From Siphonodentalium dalli (taxonomy: Eukaryota > Mollusca > Scaphopoda > Gadilida > Siphonodentaliidae), in NCBI GenBank assembly GCA_032622095.1, contig CP136065.1:22560134-22624133 (forward strand): a stretch of DNA of 64,000 bases. Direction: 5' to 3'. Shown in pieces: positions 1-11,525 of this stretch (its first letter is position 1; every line of letters starts with the position of its first letter). The notes under the pieces were generated by a model. The model was given only the letters and a program-made list of their open reading frames with translations, was not told the origin of the DNA and ran no database searches. The position numbers and the translations under genes were made by a program.

Positions 1-144
1 AACAGGTGGGGTGGACCAAAAGTTATTGTTTCAATGCCATATACCTGCCATATTGCATGGTGGAACCACCACTGCACAACGACCCATATGTGTATCTATA
101 TACAACATATTTATATGCACATACATGTAAAAACTGTTCAGTCC

Positions 145-277
145 GGATTACTAATTCGTGCGCACAGATTATTAATTCGTGTGCACGGATTACTAATGCG
201 TGCGCATGGATTACTAATTCGTGCGCACGGATTATTAATTCGAGCGCACGAATTATTAATCCGTGTGCACGGATTAT
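145..277. repeat. 21-bp tandem repeat with GTGCGCAC core
   Basis: About six copies of a 21-bp unit made of GGATTACTAATTC followed by GTGCGCAC, with a few substitutions (attaat for actaat, cgag for cgtg). The GTGCGCAC core is a perfect palindrome, and AATTCGTGCGCACGAATT forms a longer one across some units. Open frames through it are by-products of the unit being divisible by three. Confidence 0.9.
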
Positions 278-3200
278 AAAATATATTTACCATGTCATTT
301 CCCGGGCTCATATCGATGTCTTTCTTTTGTATTTATTATAAACTCATTTCACCATTTCGTCTAAAATTTATATGTATCACATTCAATTTAAAAATTTGTT
401 TTATTCTGATTTTTTTGTAAAAGAAAGAACAAAATGAGGATATTAAAAAAAAAAATTCCCTCCAACCTATCTTTAAAAATAATTATCCAACAAATAAAAC
501 AAAGTGTGCAAAATTAAATTAAGTCTACACTAATGCAGTTATATCTTCTATTATATAATCCATCTTATAAACACATTTTACCTGGGCAACTCGAGAAATA
601 TAATATTTATATTCAAAACGGAAAATTATACTTCGTAGGTAAGTGAGAATATTAAATAAAATAAAATAAAATAAAGTGAATCTTAAAATCTTATTTGTTT
701 ATTAAATTATACTTCCCGGGGAAACCAATCGTTAACAGACATCAAATACAAAAGAACCCAATTGCTAACGGCGTATATAGCTTCAAAAGCCATGCGCGTG
801 CAAAGCGCACCTGTCCAACTAAAGTACTGTAAAAACATATTTTTCGTGTTCAGTGACAACGTCGATATGTTCCTACATGTGGCCAAACACAAAGAACTGG
901 CTTCTTGGTTATGTAAACACACAGTGGGTATAATAATGGAGCAGAAGGAGAACTTGTCATTCATGACTAACCCCAATATCAATACTTAGGTTAGCGGACT
1001 CAGGCCCTAGATAGCTCCTTGGGCGCTGATGAATGTCCTCGGGCGGCATAGATACGCCTGTCGTGGTCGTAGTATAAGCTATCGAATAATTATCTCCTTC
1101 AAAATTACTAACAATCATATACAAATTTCAAACACATGCTTTCACCCACACCCGTGCTTATAGGAAGACATAAATATAAGCAACACCATACTTGGCACTC
1201 AAACATCCAGAGACATACCATTAACCAGCACAGTCAGGCCTCAGCTGATTCCCAATCTGCGCATCCCAACACAACCAGGTCAATGGGTTCTGACACTCGC
1301 ACAGGGGTGGAAGGCGGGCATTGCACCATCGAGCCCCAACCGACCTTAAGTCAATCGGCTGGCATTGCACCCTCTTCCTAGCGTTGAGCCTGTAGTACAA
1401 GCCCGGAATACAACAGACTAAGGTAACTGGAGTCTATGCAAGCACTAAAATAGGACACTATGTATCAACTTTTCACAACACTATATACAATATACGAACA
1501 TTCAACGCACAAACTCGCACGGATAAATCAAGGTAAGTCTTCTCCGCCGGTCCTGGTTCGGATTGGGGGTGGGGCTTTGCTTCTTGCTCTGCTGGCATCC
1601 ACCTCGTGCACAGTAGGCAAACACCCACTGTGCATGAGCAAATATCAATCTCACAAACTCTACAAATGCTCTTCAGTGGAATTAAGGCAATCAACAGCAA
1701 GAGGGTTGTAGGAGAGGGTCAACGGCCTTTCAAATCTTCCCGGGTATCACCCCAAACTCCAAATTTATTTATTTATAACTTGTCATTCAACAACAATGTC
1801 TTCCAAATTACATCAACGTTATGCACTGGAAACCAAAATAAAGGTTATCGACATTAACATTTTTAAACTGCCTTTTGTTCATGTTTTACAGTATAAACAG
1901 TTTAGGAGCGATAACTCTAAATATTCAAACACGTGCTTTTTTCATACGTTTTAGCAGCAATACAACTGTCTTTTGTCAGTACTGTTAAATAATTACACTC
2001 ACTGGCTTTTGTTAAACATGCAATTAGTCGCTATTGTAACATCCTCTATGTGGACAACGGATCACGAATAAAGCGCAGGGGTTTATTATTTTCCTAATCA
2101 GTAATCTGATTAAGTCTGAACATTGATATAAACTATAGACTACTATAGACTATAGATACGGGATTTACCCGTAATCCACACTGCTTACAAATAGTGTCAT
2201 TTTAATATGGGAATTTTGGGCAATATAAAAACAACAAAAGACTTAAAGTGTTATTATAATATTTTAATATTCACATTTAATTGAAAAATTACTTTCTCAA
2301 AATAACTTATACATGTACTTACCTTTACTTAATCTGGAAGCTGGCTATATTTCCCAATACTCGGCGTTAGATCGGCTTTCGTCTATTTCATCAGTTTTAC
2401 TGTCCCGATTTCTTCGAATTTTTGGTTTTCAAAGGGCCATATCCGAGTTTAAGCCCACTTGGATTTTTGAGCTCAAATAAAACAAAGCCCCCCTGGGTCT
2501 AAACGCGGGTCAGTACGGTAGCTTTATATGTCAGGACTTAATGTCATCAGATGAGGTCAATACGCAAATAAACTGCATATTGAGTTTATACGCATTCTGC
2601 CATCTTCCATACATCGTATGCATCAAACATCTTGAAATGCAGATATTGAGAAAGATAACACCTATTCTTTTGAAGTGTATCTATCATTTTTTTGGTGAAA
2701 AGCGGCTTGCTGAAGCTTATATTTAACAGTAACACTTTAATAATCGATTCCTCAACCACAGCATAATTATCGCTGAAGGGGTCTAAACTAAGGCCCATAA
2801 CTCCGGATTTTTTTTTCGGACAAACCTGGTTTTCGAACTCGTCCGAGATATTGTTGCAAGAGATTCATATACCAAATATTGTTGAAATTGGTTAATATTT
2901 GCGTGAGTTATCGCGCTAACGGTAAAAAACTAAAAAAAAGTCATCAAAGATGGATAACTCTTGTCAAAAAGTTCGGACGTGACCCATTTTCTACAGGCAG
3001 TAAATAGTCATTGGGAGCAACTCATATACAAAATTTGTTTTGAATACGTGAAAAAATGTCAAAATTATAAGGCATTCTTTAGGTCCGCCCGCCCGCCAAC
3101 CGTCCCTCGTCAAATCATAAGTCAAGTTTTTGAAAAACTCGAATAAAAATCGCGGAAATATCCGAAGTGCGATCACATGACCGATCATCTGCATAGACGC

Positions 3201-4585
3201 ATACCGGTGGGTGGAGCTTGAAATAATTCCGCCAATCGCGTAACGAGTTGATTAATTACGTATAAAATATTGCAGTGGCCATTTAATTACCAAGGCATTT
3301 ACGATCACGGCATAAAACTGTTTGAATGTGCCGAATTATGAACTGGATTGGATTCGATAGAATGTTGAATTATATAATGAATAATGACGGCTAAAATGCA
3401 CTTTCGGGCGATAAAAGTTGTGTGAAATGAGATTCATTTATGCAGAAATGCAATTATAGCGGGCGGAATTTCGTGCGAAACTAATTTAATTGTTTCTGAA
3501 AGAATACAAGTTAGGCCATATAACTTCTTCGTTGTACATTTGGTACCAATTTCGAAAGCTAGTTTACACACTTATAGTGTCATCCCGTTGTGCAATATAC
3601 ACAAATGGGATGTGATTAGAAGAGTGGTGATGGCTTATATTCGTCATACTAATGTTCCTGTCTGTTTCTTCACTGTTAATTAACACGAAACATTTTGTGT
3701 GGAGAAGTGCACAACTGTGAACAGCCTTGCTAAAATCCTTCCAATCAAGATTGATTAGTGCGTAAACAAAATAATTCACTCGAATACACCACTGACTGTC
3801 GAAACTACAATAATTATTAATTAGACTGCAGTTTGGCATAACAACATTTTTTTTTAATTGAAGGCTAGCCTGGCATTGTTTTTCAGTTTGTGTTTGTTGT
3901 TCGTTATTGGGTTTTTTTTTTTTTGGTTTTTTTTTTTTTTTTACGTTTTGATGGCAGATATTGACTTTCTAGAGAAGATTTTTTTTAATTGTTAGCCTAG
4001 AAAAAATCCAATGATTGCCTCTAATAAAGAGCGTCCATGTTTTCGTCACAACAAACAAACAAACGTCGTATAAACAATAAAGAGCGTTTTTCAATTATGA
4101 ACGTGCTCTATTTCGATATGCCATGGGTGATTTTGTATGTGGTATTGTGACATTTATATATAAAGAGCGCCCAAAGGCGGTATACAATAAAGAGCGTTCT
4201 AAATTACGCGCTGTGTTGTCTTTTTGGAGATACTTAATAATGGATCGGTAGCCCACCCACATCGGAACATACTACATCTACTAGGCATCTTGGCAATTGT
4301 GGAGATGACAGATACTCGGGATATTTATATCGAAAGTAAAACAACAAAAAACGCCGAAATGGAGTTAACATTATTCAGCCTAGTGTTTGTATAACATTTG
4401 GGCGCTTCTTATGTATGACTAGGTGAATGGGATCCTCCGTCGCCCTTTCTATTCACTTTCGGGTATTTTACAGTGCAAACAAGTTCGCGACTGACACTGA
4501 TGAATAGCCACTGAGTGATTACAATTTCACCGAGTGAATACTACTAATCCATCAATTCAACAAAGCAGACACGTGGCGGCATGTT
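278..4585. other. Non-coding stretch, few features
   Basis: No exon with a protein-family match was seen on either strand. Contents are an (AAAAT)n microsatellite at about 655-682, an intron-type repeat at about 2796-3190 with 'ggttttcgaactcgtcc' wording that recurs near 45240, poly-T tracts at 3910-3945, and four AATAAAGAGCG words at 4021-4203 (see the array at 53080-53560). In gene terms this lies beyond the last exon seen and could be intron. Confidence 0.5.
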
Positions 4586-5004
4586 ATTAAAGGTACTCAA
4601 TCCGATCAGACCCTCATAAATTACTATTTCTTTGGCTTCAGGGGTAAACAATATTTGATTCGAGTCGAGGAACCCATCAAACAAAGCTCAGGTTGATCAG
4701 ATATCGATATTTGAAGTTTTGTTATTTCTATTTTTTCTGTCTCAGAACACGCCATCAAAAGGATGTTCTCGGTCAAAATTGTGTTATTATTACCACTTGA
4801 TTTTAGAGTTATCCGTCTTCGTCTGTTTGAATAAGTGTGTCTGTTGCAAATATTAGTACACATCTCGAGAAAATTACAAATTTAAAAAATCAATATCTGA
4901 TAGCTTTGATGGATGGGTTCCTCGACTCGAATAAAATATTTTTTACCCCTGAAGCCAAAGAAATAGTAATTTAGGGGTGCTTAATTGCAGTGAGAACCTT
5001 TAAT
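4586..5004. mobile_element. MITE family A, full copy with ~90-bp inverted ends
   Basis: The ends are inverted repeats of about 90 bp. The left end reads ATTAAAGGTACTCAATCCG with 'ttactatttctttggcttcagggg' and 'gattcgagtcgaggaaccc' further in, and the right end is its reverse complement ending GAACCTTTAAT. No coding capacity. Partial copies occur at 24533-24838, 38213-38350 and 54372-54620. A non-autonomous DNA transposon is the simplest reading; the superfamily is not clear. Confidence 0.8.
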
Positions 5005-5866
5005 GGCTACAAAAACAACCATTATAGGCGCTACTAATTACTTTATTAATTTAACTTTTATCAATAACACATTGAATAACGATGCAATCTATATACCACA
5101 CGCGCACATACGACTCCGCATTATAGTATCGGCTGAATTACGATTACATCAACGTAGTCAGCATAATAAACTCCGGCTCCGAATCTGTGTTTTTAATTTG
5201 CTCTCCCACAACTACGTCACTTGTAGTTTAGTCACGGAAATATCTGATTACCGGTGGTGGTATTATTAATTTATTTTACGGGTTCTTTATTATGCGATCG
5301 GAATGGGACTTGGGATCATTTTAATCACAACAGGGAGGGTTTTCCGATTGTGTTTTGTAGTTTCAAGACCGAATATATCCTTTAATTAAGAAGTGTTTAA
5401 AGAGGAGTCTGTTGCATCTGTTACATTGTGCATGACACTCAGCATAAATCAACTGAATGCGGTTCGGTGTCACGTCACATTCACGGTAGTTATATATCCA
5501 GTTCTCAGTGTGCAAATTTTCACTGCTGCCAAATTTCAACACAAAACGGAGCGGATCCCAATTTCCCAAAGTAATTCTATTATTTCAAGTAAGCCAGATA
5601 TTCATGAGTCTTATCGTGTATGATGATGCTTTTATTTTATATTTCCAGTTTCATTGTCAAGGTGAATGTCATTTATGTCATGTGACGTTGAAGTCATCCC
5701 ATTCCACACATGTGTGTAATCGTTGGAACAAAATGACACAATTTACGATGATGGAATGGAACATGCATGTAATATTTTTTTGGTATTATCATATAAATCC
5801 TTGTCACCAGTACAGTTTGACCCTTTTTAACCCAAAGTAGTTATACCTCTTAACATACAACAAATG
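5005..5866. other. No recognisable feature
   Basis: Short overlapping open frames occur on both strands between 5360 and 5840, but none shows a domain, splice sites or composition that would support a gene. I see nothing else here. Confidence 0.4.
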
Positions 5867-5870
5867 TTAA

Positions 5871-6100
5871 CCCTTTCATGATGGGAGCTGAGTTGGTGCA
5901 GCATTAACCATCCTGTGCCAGTGCATTCTCTTATATATGCGAGTCTCCCATAGGAAGCCTAGCTGGCATATATAAGAGAATACACTGGCTTCCAAGTTCA
6001 AGGTAAATATTGTTAGGCAAATGTATTCTCTTAAATATGTGAGGCTCCCTATTGGCATAGGGTTTTCGCAAAATTTCAGGAAGCTCCAGTCATGGAAGGG
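5871..6100. mobile_element. piggyBac-like MITE, family B copy 1
   Basis: Flanked by TTAA on both sides (5867-5870 and 6101-6104). The ends are CCCTTTCATGATGGGAGCTG and the inverted CTCCAGTCATGGAAGGG. TTAA target duplication plus CCC/GGG ends is the signature of piggyBac-type transposons. Inside are inverted blocks around CCAGTGCATTCTCTTATATA that can form nested hairpins. No coding capacity. Confidence 0.85.
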
Positions 6101-6104
6101 TTAA

Positions 6105-6647
6105 AGAGCCCATCGAACCATAATGGGCTTGTTGTTTGGAAGGAATTATATTTTTGCGGAAGTGAAGAAGGTATGGAGTACTATGCAGGTATAATATTAT
6201 TACTCTAGATTTTGTTTTGATCAGGTGCAACACTTTTCATTAACCTCCTCCTCCCCATCCCCATCAGCCTCCTACTTTAGGTGTGAAGTCAGTTGCTGTT
6301 TTTCTCAATTTTGATTTTCATGTTCATAAGTTGTTTTTGAATGTTTGGTTTTTGTTTGTTTGGTTATGTTGCATGTGTGGCATGTGTTGTATGTTTATAT
6401 TTGTGTAGCTGTACAGCCTTCAATCTTTCATTTGTAAAATTTATATATGGTTAAGAAAATTACTAAATTTTAGTTTAGTTTCTCTATTCACAACTTGCAC
6501 ATGGTCATACCTTATGTATAACATATCTATTATTTTATACTAAAACATATGTAAAAATTGTATTTACTAACCCAATTACAGTATGTCTCAGAATTGACTG
6601 AACTATTCCAAGTTTGATGAATGTAAACAGACATGAGTTATGCTTAA
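6105..6647. other. No recognisable feature
   Basis: AT-rich, with T- and GTTT-rich stretches at 6295-6400. No coding, RNA or repeat signal that I can support. Confidence 0.4.
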
Positions 6648-6787
6648 GAGATAAACGTACCCTGTTGAGTTGTACATTCTGGGATTCGAGCATGAAAACA
6701 GTTTGTGAACGAACCGGCTTTCATGCTCGAATCCCAGAATGTACAACGAATCCCAGAATGTATAACGAAACAGGGTACGTTTATCTC
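6648..6787. repeat. 140-bp imperfect palindrome
   Basis: The left arm, GAGATAAACGTACCCTGTT followed by 'tgtacattctgggattcgagcatgaaa', is mirrored by a right arm ending AACAGGGTACGTTTATCTC. The right arm carries an extra tandem copy of a ~20-bp block (CGAATCCCAGAATGTA), so the arms differ in length. The spacer is about 20 bp. Confidence 0.85.
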
Positions 6788-6933
6788 CATTGTAATTCAA
6801 TCTAGCAAGGAATTTTCATGACACGAATGGAGACTTTCATTTCGCTGTTGTCACCGTGTACAAATCATTGGGTTTGTTCATTGCGTTACTTGGAACACTG
6901 ATCCGTAACCATTACCTGTGAGGCTGGTTGACT

Positions 6934-7122
6934 CGTTTCGCTACTCCGTTCTGCGCCGATGAAATTGTACCATGTCACATTCAGATTTGATGCACGCTGA
7001 AGCGGTCGATGAACGGTATCTATAGACAACAACGTGCGGGTGTGCTCATTTCGCTACTCGTTCTGCGCCGATGAAATTTGACCGTGCTACATTCAGATTT
7101 GATGCACGCTGAAGCGGCCGAT
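6934..7122. repeat. Tandem duplication, ~75-bp block twice
   Basis: The block starting TTTCGCTACTCCGTTCTGCG and ending TTTGATGCACGCTGAAGCGG occurs at about 6938-7010 and again at about 7048-7120 with a few differences. About 35 bp of non-repeated sequence separates the two copies. Confidence 0.85.
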
Positions 7123-7745
7123 GTCGGTGAATCGAAAACGAAAGTTAGCCGCTCTCGGCCAATCAGAATGCTTGTTTTTAGTGACAAATACTCAATTGAA
7201 TTACAATTGTGCATGACCTCTTTAAAGTTGGTCATTAAAAATAAATACATGAACCCAGATACCACCTCACCCCCTTACTTAGACTAAGAGGTTGTTTGGT
7301 TTCCTGTAGACACAGCTAAGGGGTGACAAGATTATATTCAGGCACAGATTCATATACATGTAGTAAATGTATGTAAACAAAGAAATACAAAAATATATAT
7401 ACGTATTTATACATAAAAATATACACCATCATGCAAGACCCACAACTTTGTAATTTATCAGCCATTGCTGACAAATCATGTCAGCAAACCCACTTACCGT
7501 TACCTCCTTCGTCATTTTCTGTCAGAAATGATAAAAAAAATATGCCATATGAAAAATACTCATATAAATAACATATAGTGAAATAACTAATTTCTCAGAA
7601 ACGTTATATATTCCACAGTATGACCTGCGTATTATCTCTGCGGGAATGACGCATTGTTTAATTTGAACAATATGGGTGTTTATATATGCTAGGGATGCAC
7701 ACAAATAAATTGTGAAATCCGCCAGTGATGCTCCCAGACAATTAG
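7123..7745. other. No recognisable feature
   Basis: AT-rich sequence with a run of TATATA-type words near 7385-7430. Nothing coding or structured was seen. Confidence 0.4.
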
Positions 7746-7749
7746 TTCA

Positions 7750-8022
7750 CCCTTTCGTAATGCGGGTTCACAACGGGAGCTGCGAAAGTGCAGCATTAAA
7801 GATCATGTGCCAGTGCATTCTCTTAATTATATGTGTGAGTCTCCCATATGGAGCCTCACATATATAAGAGAAATGCACTGGCTTGCAAGATCAAGGTAAA
7901 TATTGTTAGGCCAATGTATTCTCTTATATATGCGATGCTCTCAATGGGAGACTTTAAAATATAAGTGAATGCATTGGCACAGGGTTTTCGCAAAAATTCA
8001 GAAAGCACAATTCATGAAAGGG
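7750..8022. mobile_element. piggyBac-like MITE, family B copy 2
   Basis: Same family as 5871-6100, with the same order of internal blocks (CCAGTGCATTCTCTTA, its inverse, and the AAGGTAAATATTGTTAGG stretch). The ends are CCCTTTCGTAATG and CATGAAAGGG. The flanking four bases are TTCA on both sides, a variant of the usual TTAA target. Confidence 0.82.
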
Positions 8023-8176
8023 TTCATATAAAGTTGCCCAGAGATAGCGTGTTGCAGCATAGAGAGCCAGACTTCGTAATTTTTGTGAGAACTAATTCTT
8101 CTATAAATAAAGATATTTCTTCTTGTGGATTCATTGAGAAGCTAGAGCATTTAACTGGTGCAATCATTGGTTTAAT

Positions 8177-8395
8177 TACAGTAATGCCCTAAGTAATCGA
8201 CTCCATAACCACAGCAGAATTATGGGTAACTTTTCAGGATTTAGTCGGAAATATGGCTTGCTCCATTAATCGGAAAGCTCTCGGCTCGGTGAGACCTTTC
8301 CGATGAACGGCAACAAGCCATATTTCCGATTAAATCCTAAAAAAATTACCATAATTCTGCTGCTGTTGGGGTCGATTATTTAGGACATAACAGTA
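8177..8395. mobile_element. TA-flanked mariner-like MITE, family C copy 1
   Basis: A near-complete fold-back. The left end TACAGTAATGCCCTAAGTAA is mirrored at the right end, which finishes TTAGGACATAACAGTA. The arms run through 'gcagaattatgggtaa' and 'ggatttagtcggaaatatggcttg', and a short loop around 8275 separates them. TA at both ends fits a Tc1/mariner-type MITE. Other copies are at 8496-8689, 39710-39929, 43211-43333, 49626-49705 and 63631-63940. Confidence 0.85.
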
Positions 8396-8495
8396 CTTTC
8401 TCTAAAAATTACTTTTATTTCAATTATTTTTTTACTATCTTGCGCTCAGCTGTTGTGCTTTTGATAGTCAGCATTCTGTTTAACCCCAGCCTTCC

Positions 8496-8689
8496 TTAAC
8501 AGCAGGATTTTTTAGGATAAGATATGATTGATAACATGTACAAGAAATATGGCTTGTTGCCATTCATTGGAAAGCTCTCAGTGAGAGCTTTCCGATGAAT
8601 GGCAACAAGCCATATTTCCGACTAAATCCTGAAAAGTTACCCATAATTCTGCTTTGGTTAAGAGGTTGATTACTTAGGGCATTACTGTA
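8496..8689. mobile_element. Mariner-like MITE, family C copy 2 (left end degraded)
   Basis: The right arm is complete and ends GCATTACTGTA. The hairpin around AAAGCTCTCAGTGAGAGCTTT is perfect, but the left outer arm is diverged or replaced by 'ataagatatgattgataacatg'. It lies about 100 bp from copy 1 and 86 bp from the catalytic-Asp exon. Confidence 0.75.
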
Positions 8690-8774
8690 ATAGACCATTC
8701 CAATATATACTTTTATAAATGAATAGGAGAATCCGTTTAGTAAAGAAATGGCAAAACCAGTAATATGTAATTAC

Positions 8775-9028
8775 CTTTTTCATTGAGACCCCATCCTGAG
8801 GCGATACAGGTACTTGATTTATCATATTCTTTTGTTGGCAAGCATGCAGCCTGAATGTAGTCGTTGAATTTGAGAGGAACACTTAGCTTAATCAGTGCAA
8901 TATCATTCTTAGAGTTACTATCACTATATGAGCTGTGTTTGTAGCGGCGTGATACTGAGATTTTCTGGCCATGATCACGAGCATTCACTGTTATGTTGAC
9001 AATACCAGCAATTATGTGATACCCAGAG
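8775..9028 (-). CDS. Exon: trypsin-domain middle with catalytic Asp
   Basis: A 254-nt exon, phase 2 in and phase 1 out, with acceptor ttcttttttcag and donor GTAATT. The product runs SGYHIIAGIVNITVN, then KISVSRRYKHSSYSDS, NDIALIKLSVPL, AACLPTKE, and ends CIASGWGLNEK. NDIALIKL holds the catalytic Asp102. AACLP holds Cys122, the usual partner of the linker DCG cysteine, and C.ASGWG holds Cys136. Its phase fits the His exon at 38818-38995 exactly, across a 29.8-kb intron filled with repeats. The next exon, with GDSGGP, was not found between 1 and 8774 and is presumably further down this strand. Confidence 0.93.
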
Positions 9029-10006
9029 CTGAAAAAAGAATAAAAAATAGATTAATTAAAATCGTTCCTGTTCAGAACTCTAGTGGTATGAATGTTTTGC
9101 GTTTAAGATCTACGTGTTCTTTCGGGAATATTCATGCTCTGATCCGTTTCTGGGTCTGTTATAAGAATATTAATGACCCATTGTGAACTCCCTGACCATT
9201 GATGTTTCACAAGGGCAGCAAATTATCCAGTTCTATTAAAATGTGCGGCAAATAAGACCATGCACTAAAAGTGAGTTGCAGCCCATACTTTATTATTCAA
9301 GATCCGAAAACCCAACAGTAAATTGCATTATTGGGTTAGACGTCGCACATTGCGGAAATTAGTGTCAGCATCATTAAAGATGAGAAAATGTGAAAAATGT
9401 TGATTTTTGCTATATCTCATATGGTACACTACAGAACAATTAACATATTTTCAGTGTTTGACAGACAAGAGTAGGCTTGCCACCTTTGACAGGGGGGGGG
9501 GGTAGTCGACGGTTATTTACTTTCATCAACTAATCGCCAAACGGGGGGGGGGGGGTTGGATATGGTTGCGTGTGTAAGCAGTACCGGTAATATGCACAAA
9601 TGCCATTCCTGGAACTAAAAGTTAACAGTGTATGTAGCAAAATTTACCACTGACACCCTGTTCTCTCCTCACTTATGATGCGGCTTCGTTTGTCTTTGAT
9701 GTCGCAGCCGACGTTTGACGGTAATCTTCAAAGAATTCGATGTGCGACATATTCTCTCAGCCGTAGCGGCCAGCAGCTTCCTTTGATATCGTGGTTTGGC
9801 CTTATCATTGTTTATAAATTATGTTTAACTGTGAATTTATATTCCTATGGATTGTAAATAAGCAATCATTATAGCCAAAATGGACAACGTGCATCGGACT
9901 GCATCTATGTTTCATTTCAAATTTCATACATGTACTGTAAAACGGTCACCATTATTCACAGTCACAAAGTTTGCGAGACATGAAATGTTCAAAGTTACTA
10001 GACAGA
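9029..10006. other. Intron, no specific feature
   Basis: Start of the 29.8-kb intron. Two G homopolymers (about 9491-9501 and 9543-9556) are the only obvious structure. I see no coding sequence. Confidence 0.5.
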
Positions 10007-10174
10007 GAATAGGTCATTAATATATTGTCGAATGGTTTTGATCAAAGTTTGGTGAGACTTTGAGATCCTTGATGTCTTTTTGCCCATTTGGGACATGCTG
10101 GGTGTCTTTTTGTACGTTTGAGAGATCCTCGGTGTCTTTTTGCTCAAAACCATGTGACAATTAATGACCTATTC
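10007..10174. mobile_element. Small fold-back element with 30-bp-type internal repeats
   Basis: The ends are inverted: GAATAGGTCATTAAT with 'tggttttgatc' at the left, and 'gctcaaaacca' with ATTAATGACCTATTC at the right. Between them are three copies of a ~30-bp unit with the core GAGATCCT-GGTGTCTTTTTG. The same unit makes the long array at 42180-42475. Confidence 0.75.
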
Positions 10175-10957
10175 AGCGAAAGTTAATCAGTAACAAGTTT
10201 GTGTCGTCACTTATTAATGCTACATTCATTACAATCTCGAACATGGTACCGTATATAAACTGTTAATTTGCTCCATTATTTCTGCGACTGTGCTGCACGA
10301 TGTGCTGCGCTCCACACACATTGAATAACAAAACTTAAACTACAGTAACAAGCAGCGCGCACAGGTGACGTAATCGATACACAATGGGATTCTCTACAAA
10401 ACTAACTATAGTCCGTTTTCAATAAGTATGCGACAATTCCACAAGCTTTCAATAGGCACCACGATGCATGTTCACAGAGAACATTGAATGACTGGACATA
10501 TATTATACAAATATTTCGTATGCGTAAATAGCGACAAGGAGTTTAGGTGGCCAATGATGGGCGGGGCCTGAGAATGATAAGCCTGCTGTGTTCAGACTGG
10601 ATGCAATTTTGCATTTATCACTTGTTTACCTGGGTGTAATATAGGCCGCATATAGGAATGATTAATCGACTAACCGTCGATTATAACGGTCGATTAGTCG
10701 ATTATGAGAACTCATAGTTGTGGCAACCCTAGACAAGAGGACAACTGGCTAACCAGGCAACAAACTGGGAACCAATGAAAACATCTTCGCACATATATGG
10801 GGAAAATGTTGATACTTAGTCAGATTCAACATTTTTTTCTGCTTTCGTTCTGATTTCACGACGTCATGGTAAATATCCAAGTGTAACGCGATGCAGCAAA
10901 AATTCATGGCGATTCAGACAAAGTATGTCCATCAACTCCATATAGCATATTCTTCCA
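10175..10957. other. Mostly featureless, one small palindrome
   Basis: A palindrome at about 10663-10704 is built from TAATCGACTAACCG and its inverse CGGTCGATTAGTCGATTA around a short centre, followed by TTGTGGCAACCCTAG. It resembles the end of a hAT-type MITE. The rest shows nothing I can name. Confidence 0.45.
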
Positions 10958-11525
10958 TCTATTATATATTTTGGAAGATCTGTGTGTGTGTCTGTCTGTA
11001 ATCGATGGACTCGAAAACGGCCGAGCCGATTTCGATGAAACTTGGTATGTGGGGGTATTTTCGGCCGGGGAGTGACATGCGCCTATGAAATCGGGTCATT
11101 TCAAGGTCAAACGCCCGAATATCAAAGGATTTCGATGAAACTTGGTATGTGGGGGTACTTTCATATGGGGAGTCTCATAAGCATATTCATTTGCCAGTGC
11201 GACGTGACATTGACCTTGAAATCGGGTCAATTCAAGGTCAAATCGCCAATTTTGATGGGATTTCGACGAAATTTTATACATAGGGTTACTTTTGTCCACT
11301 GAGTGTTTTGGACGGGTCAAATCGTGACCCCGACCTGACCTTGACCTTCAAAATGATCAATTCAAGGTCAAATCGGTTAAAACCGGATGATTTCGACGGG
11401 CACGTTTGTCGGGTACTTTTGTCCGGGCAGTGTTTTGGACTGGTCAAATCGTGACACCACTTGACCTTCAAAGTGGACAATTCAAGGTCAAAGCCCGGAC
11501 GAAGTCAAGTCGGGTCACCTTCTAG
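10958..11525 (+). mobile_element. Non-autonomous Helitron-like element
   Basis: It starts TCTATTATATATTTTGGAAG, followed by a GTCTGTCTGT stretch and 'ctcgaaaacggccgagccgatttcgatgaaa', a layout common at Helitron 5' ends. It ends with a CCCGGACGAAGT...CGGGT hairpin-like stretch and CTAG before a T. Insertion between A and T fits Helitron behaviour. The interior repeats a block containing ACTTGGTATGTGGGGGTA and TTGACCTTGAAATCGGGTCA. There is no Rep/helicase coding sequence, so it is non-autonomous. Confidence 0.65.

Noticed and set aside
145-300. Evenly spaced short repeats that could suggest CRISPR
   Set aside because: No unique spacers; a plain 21-bp tandem repeat in an animal genome.
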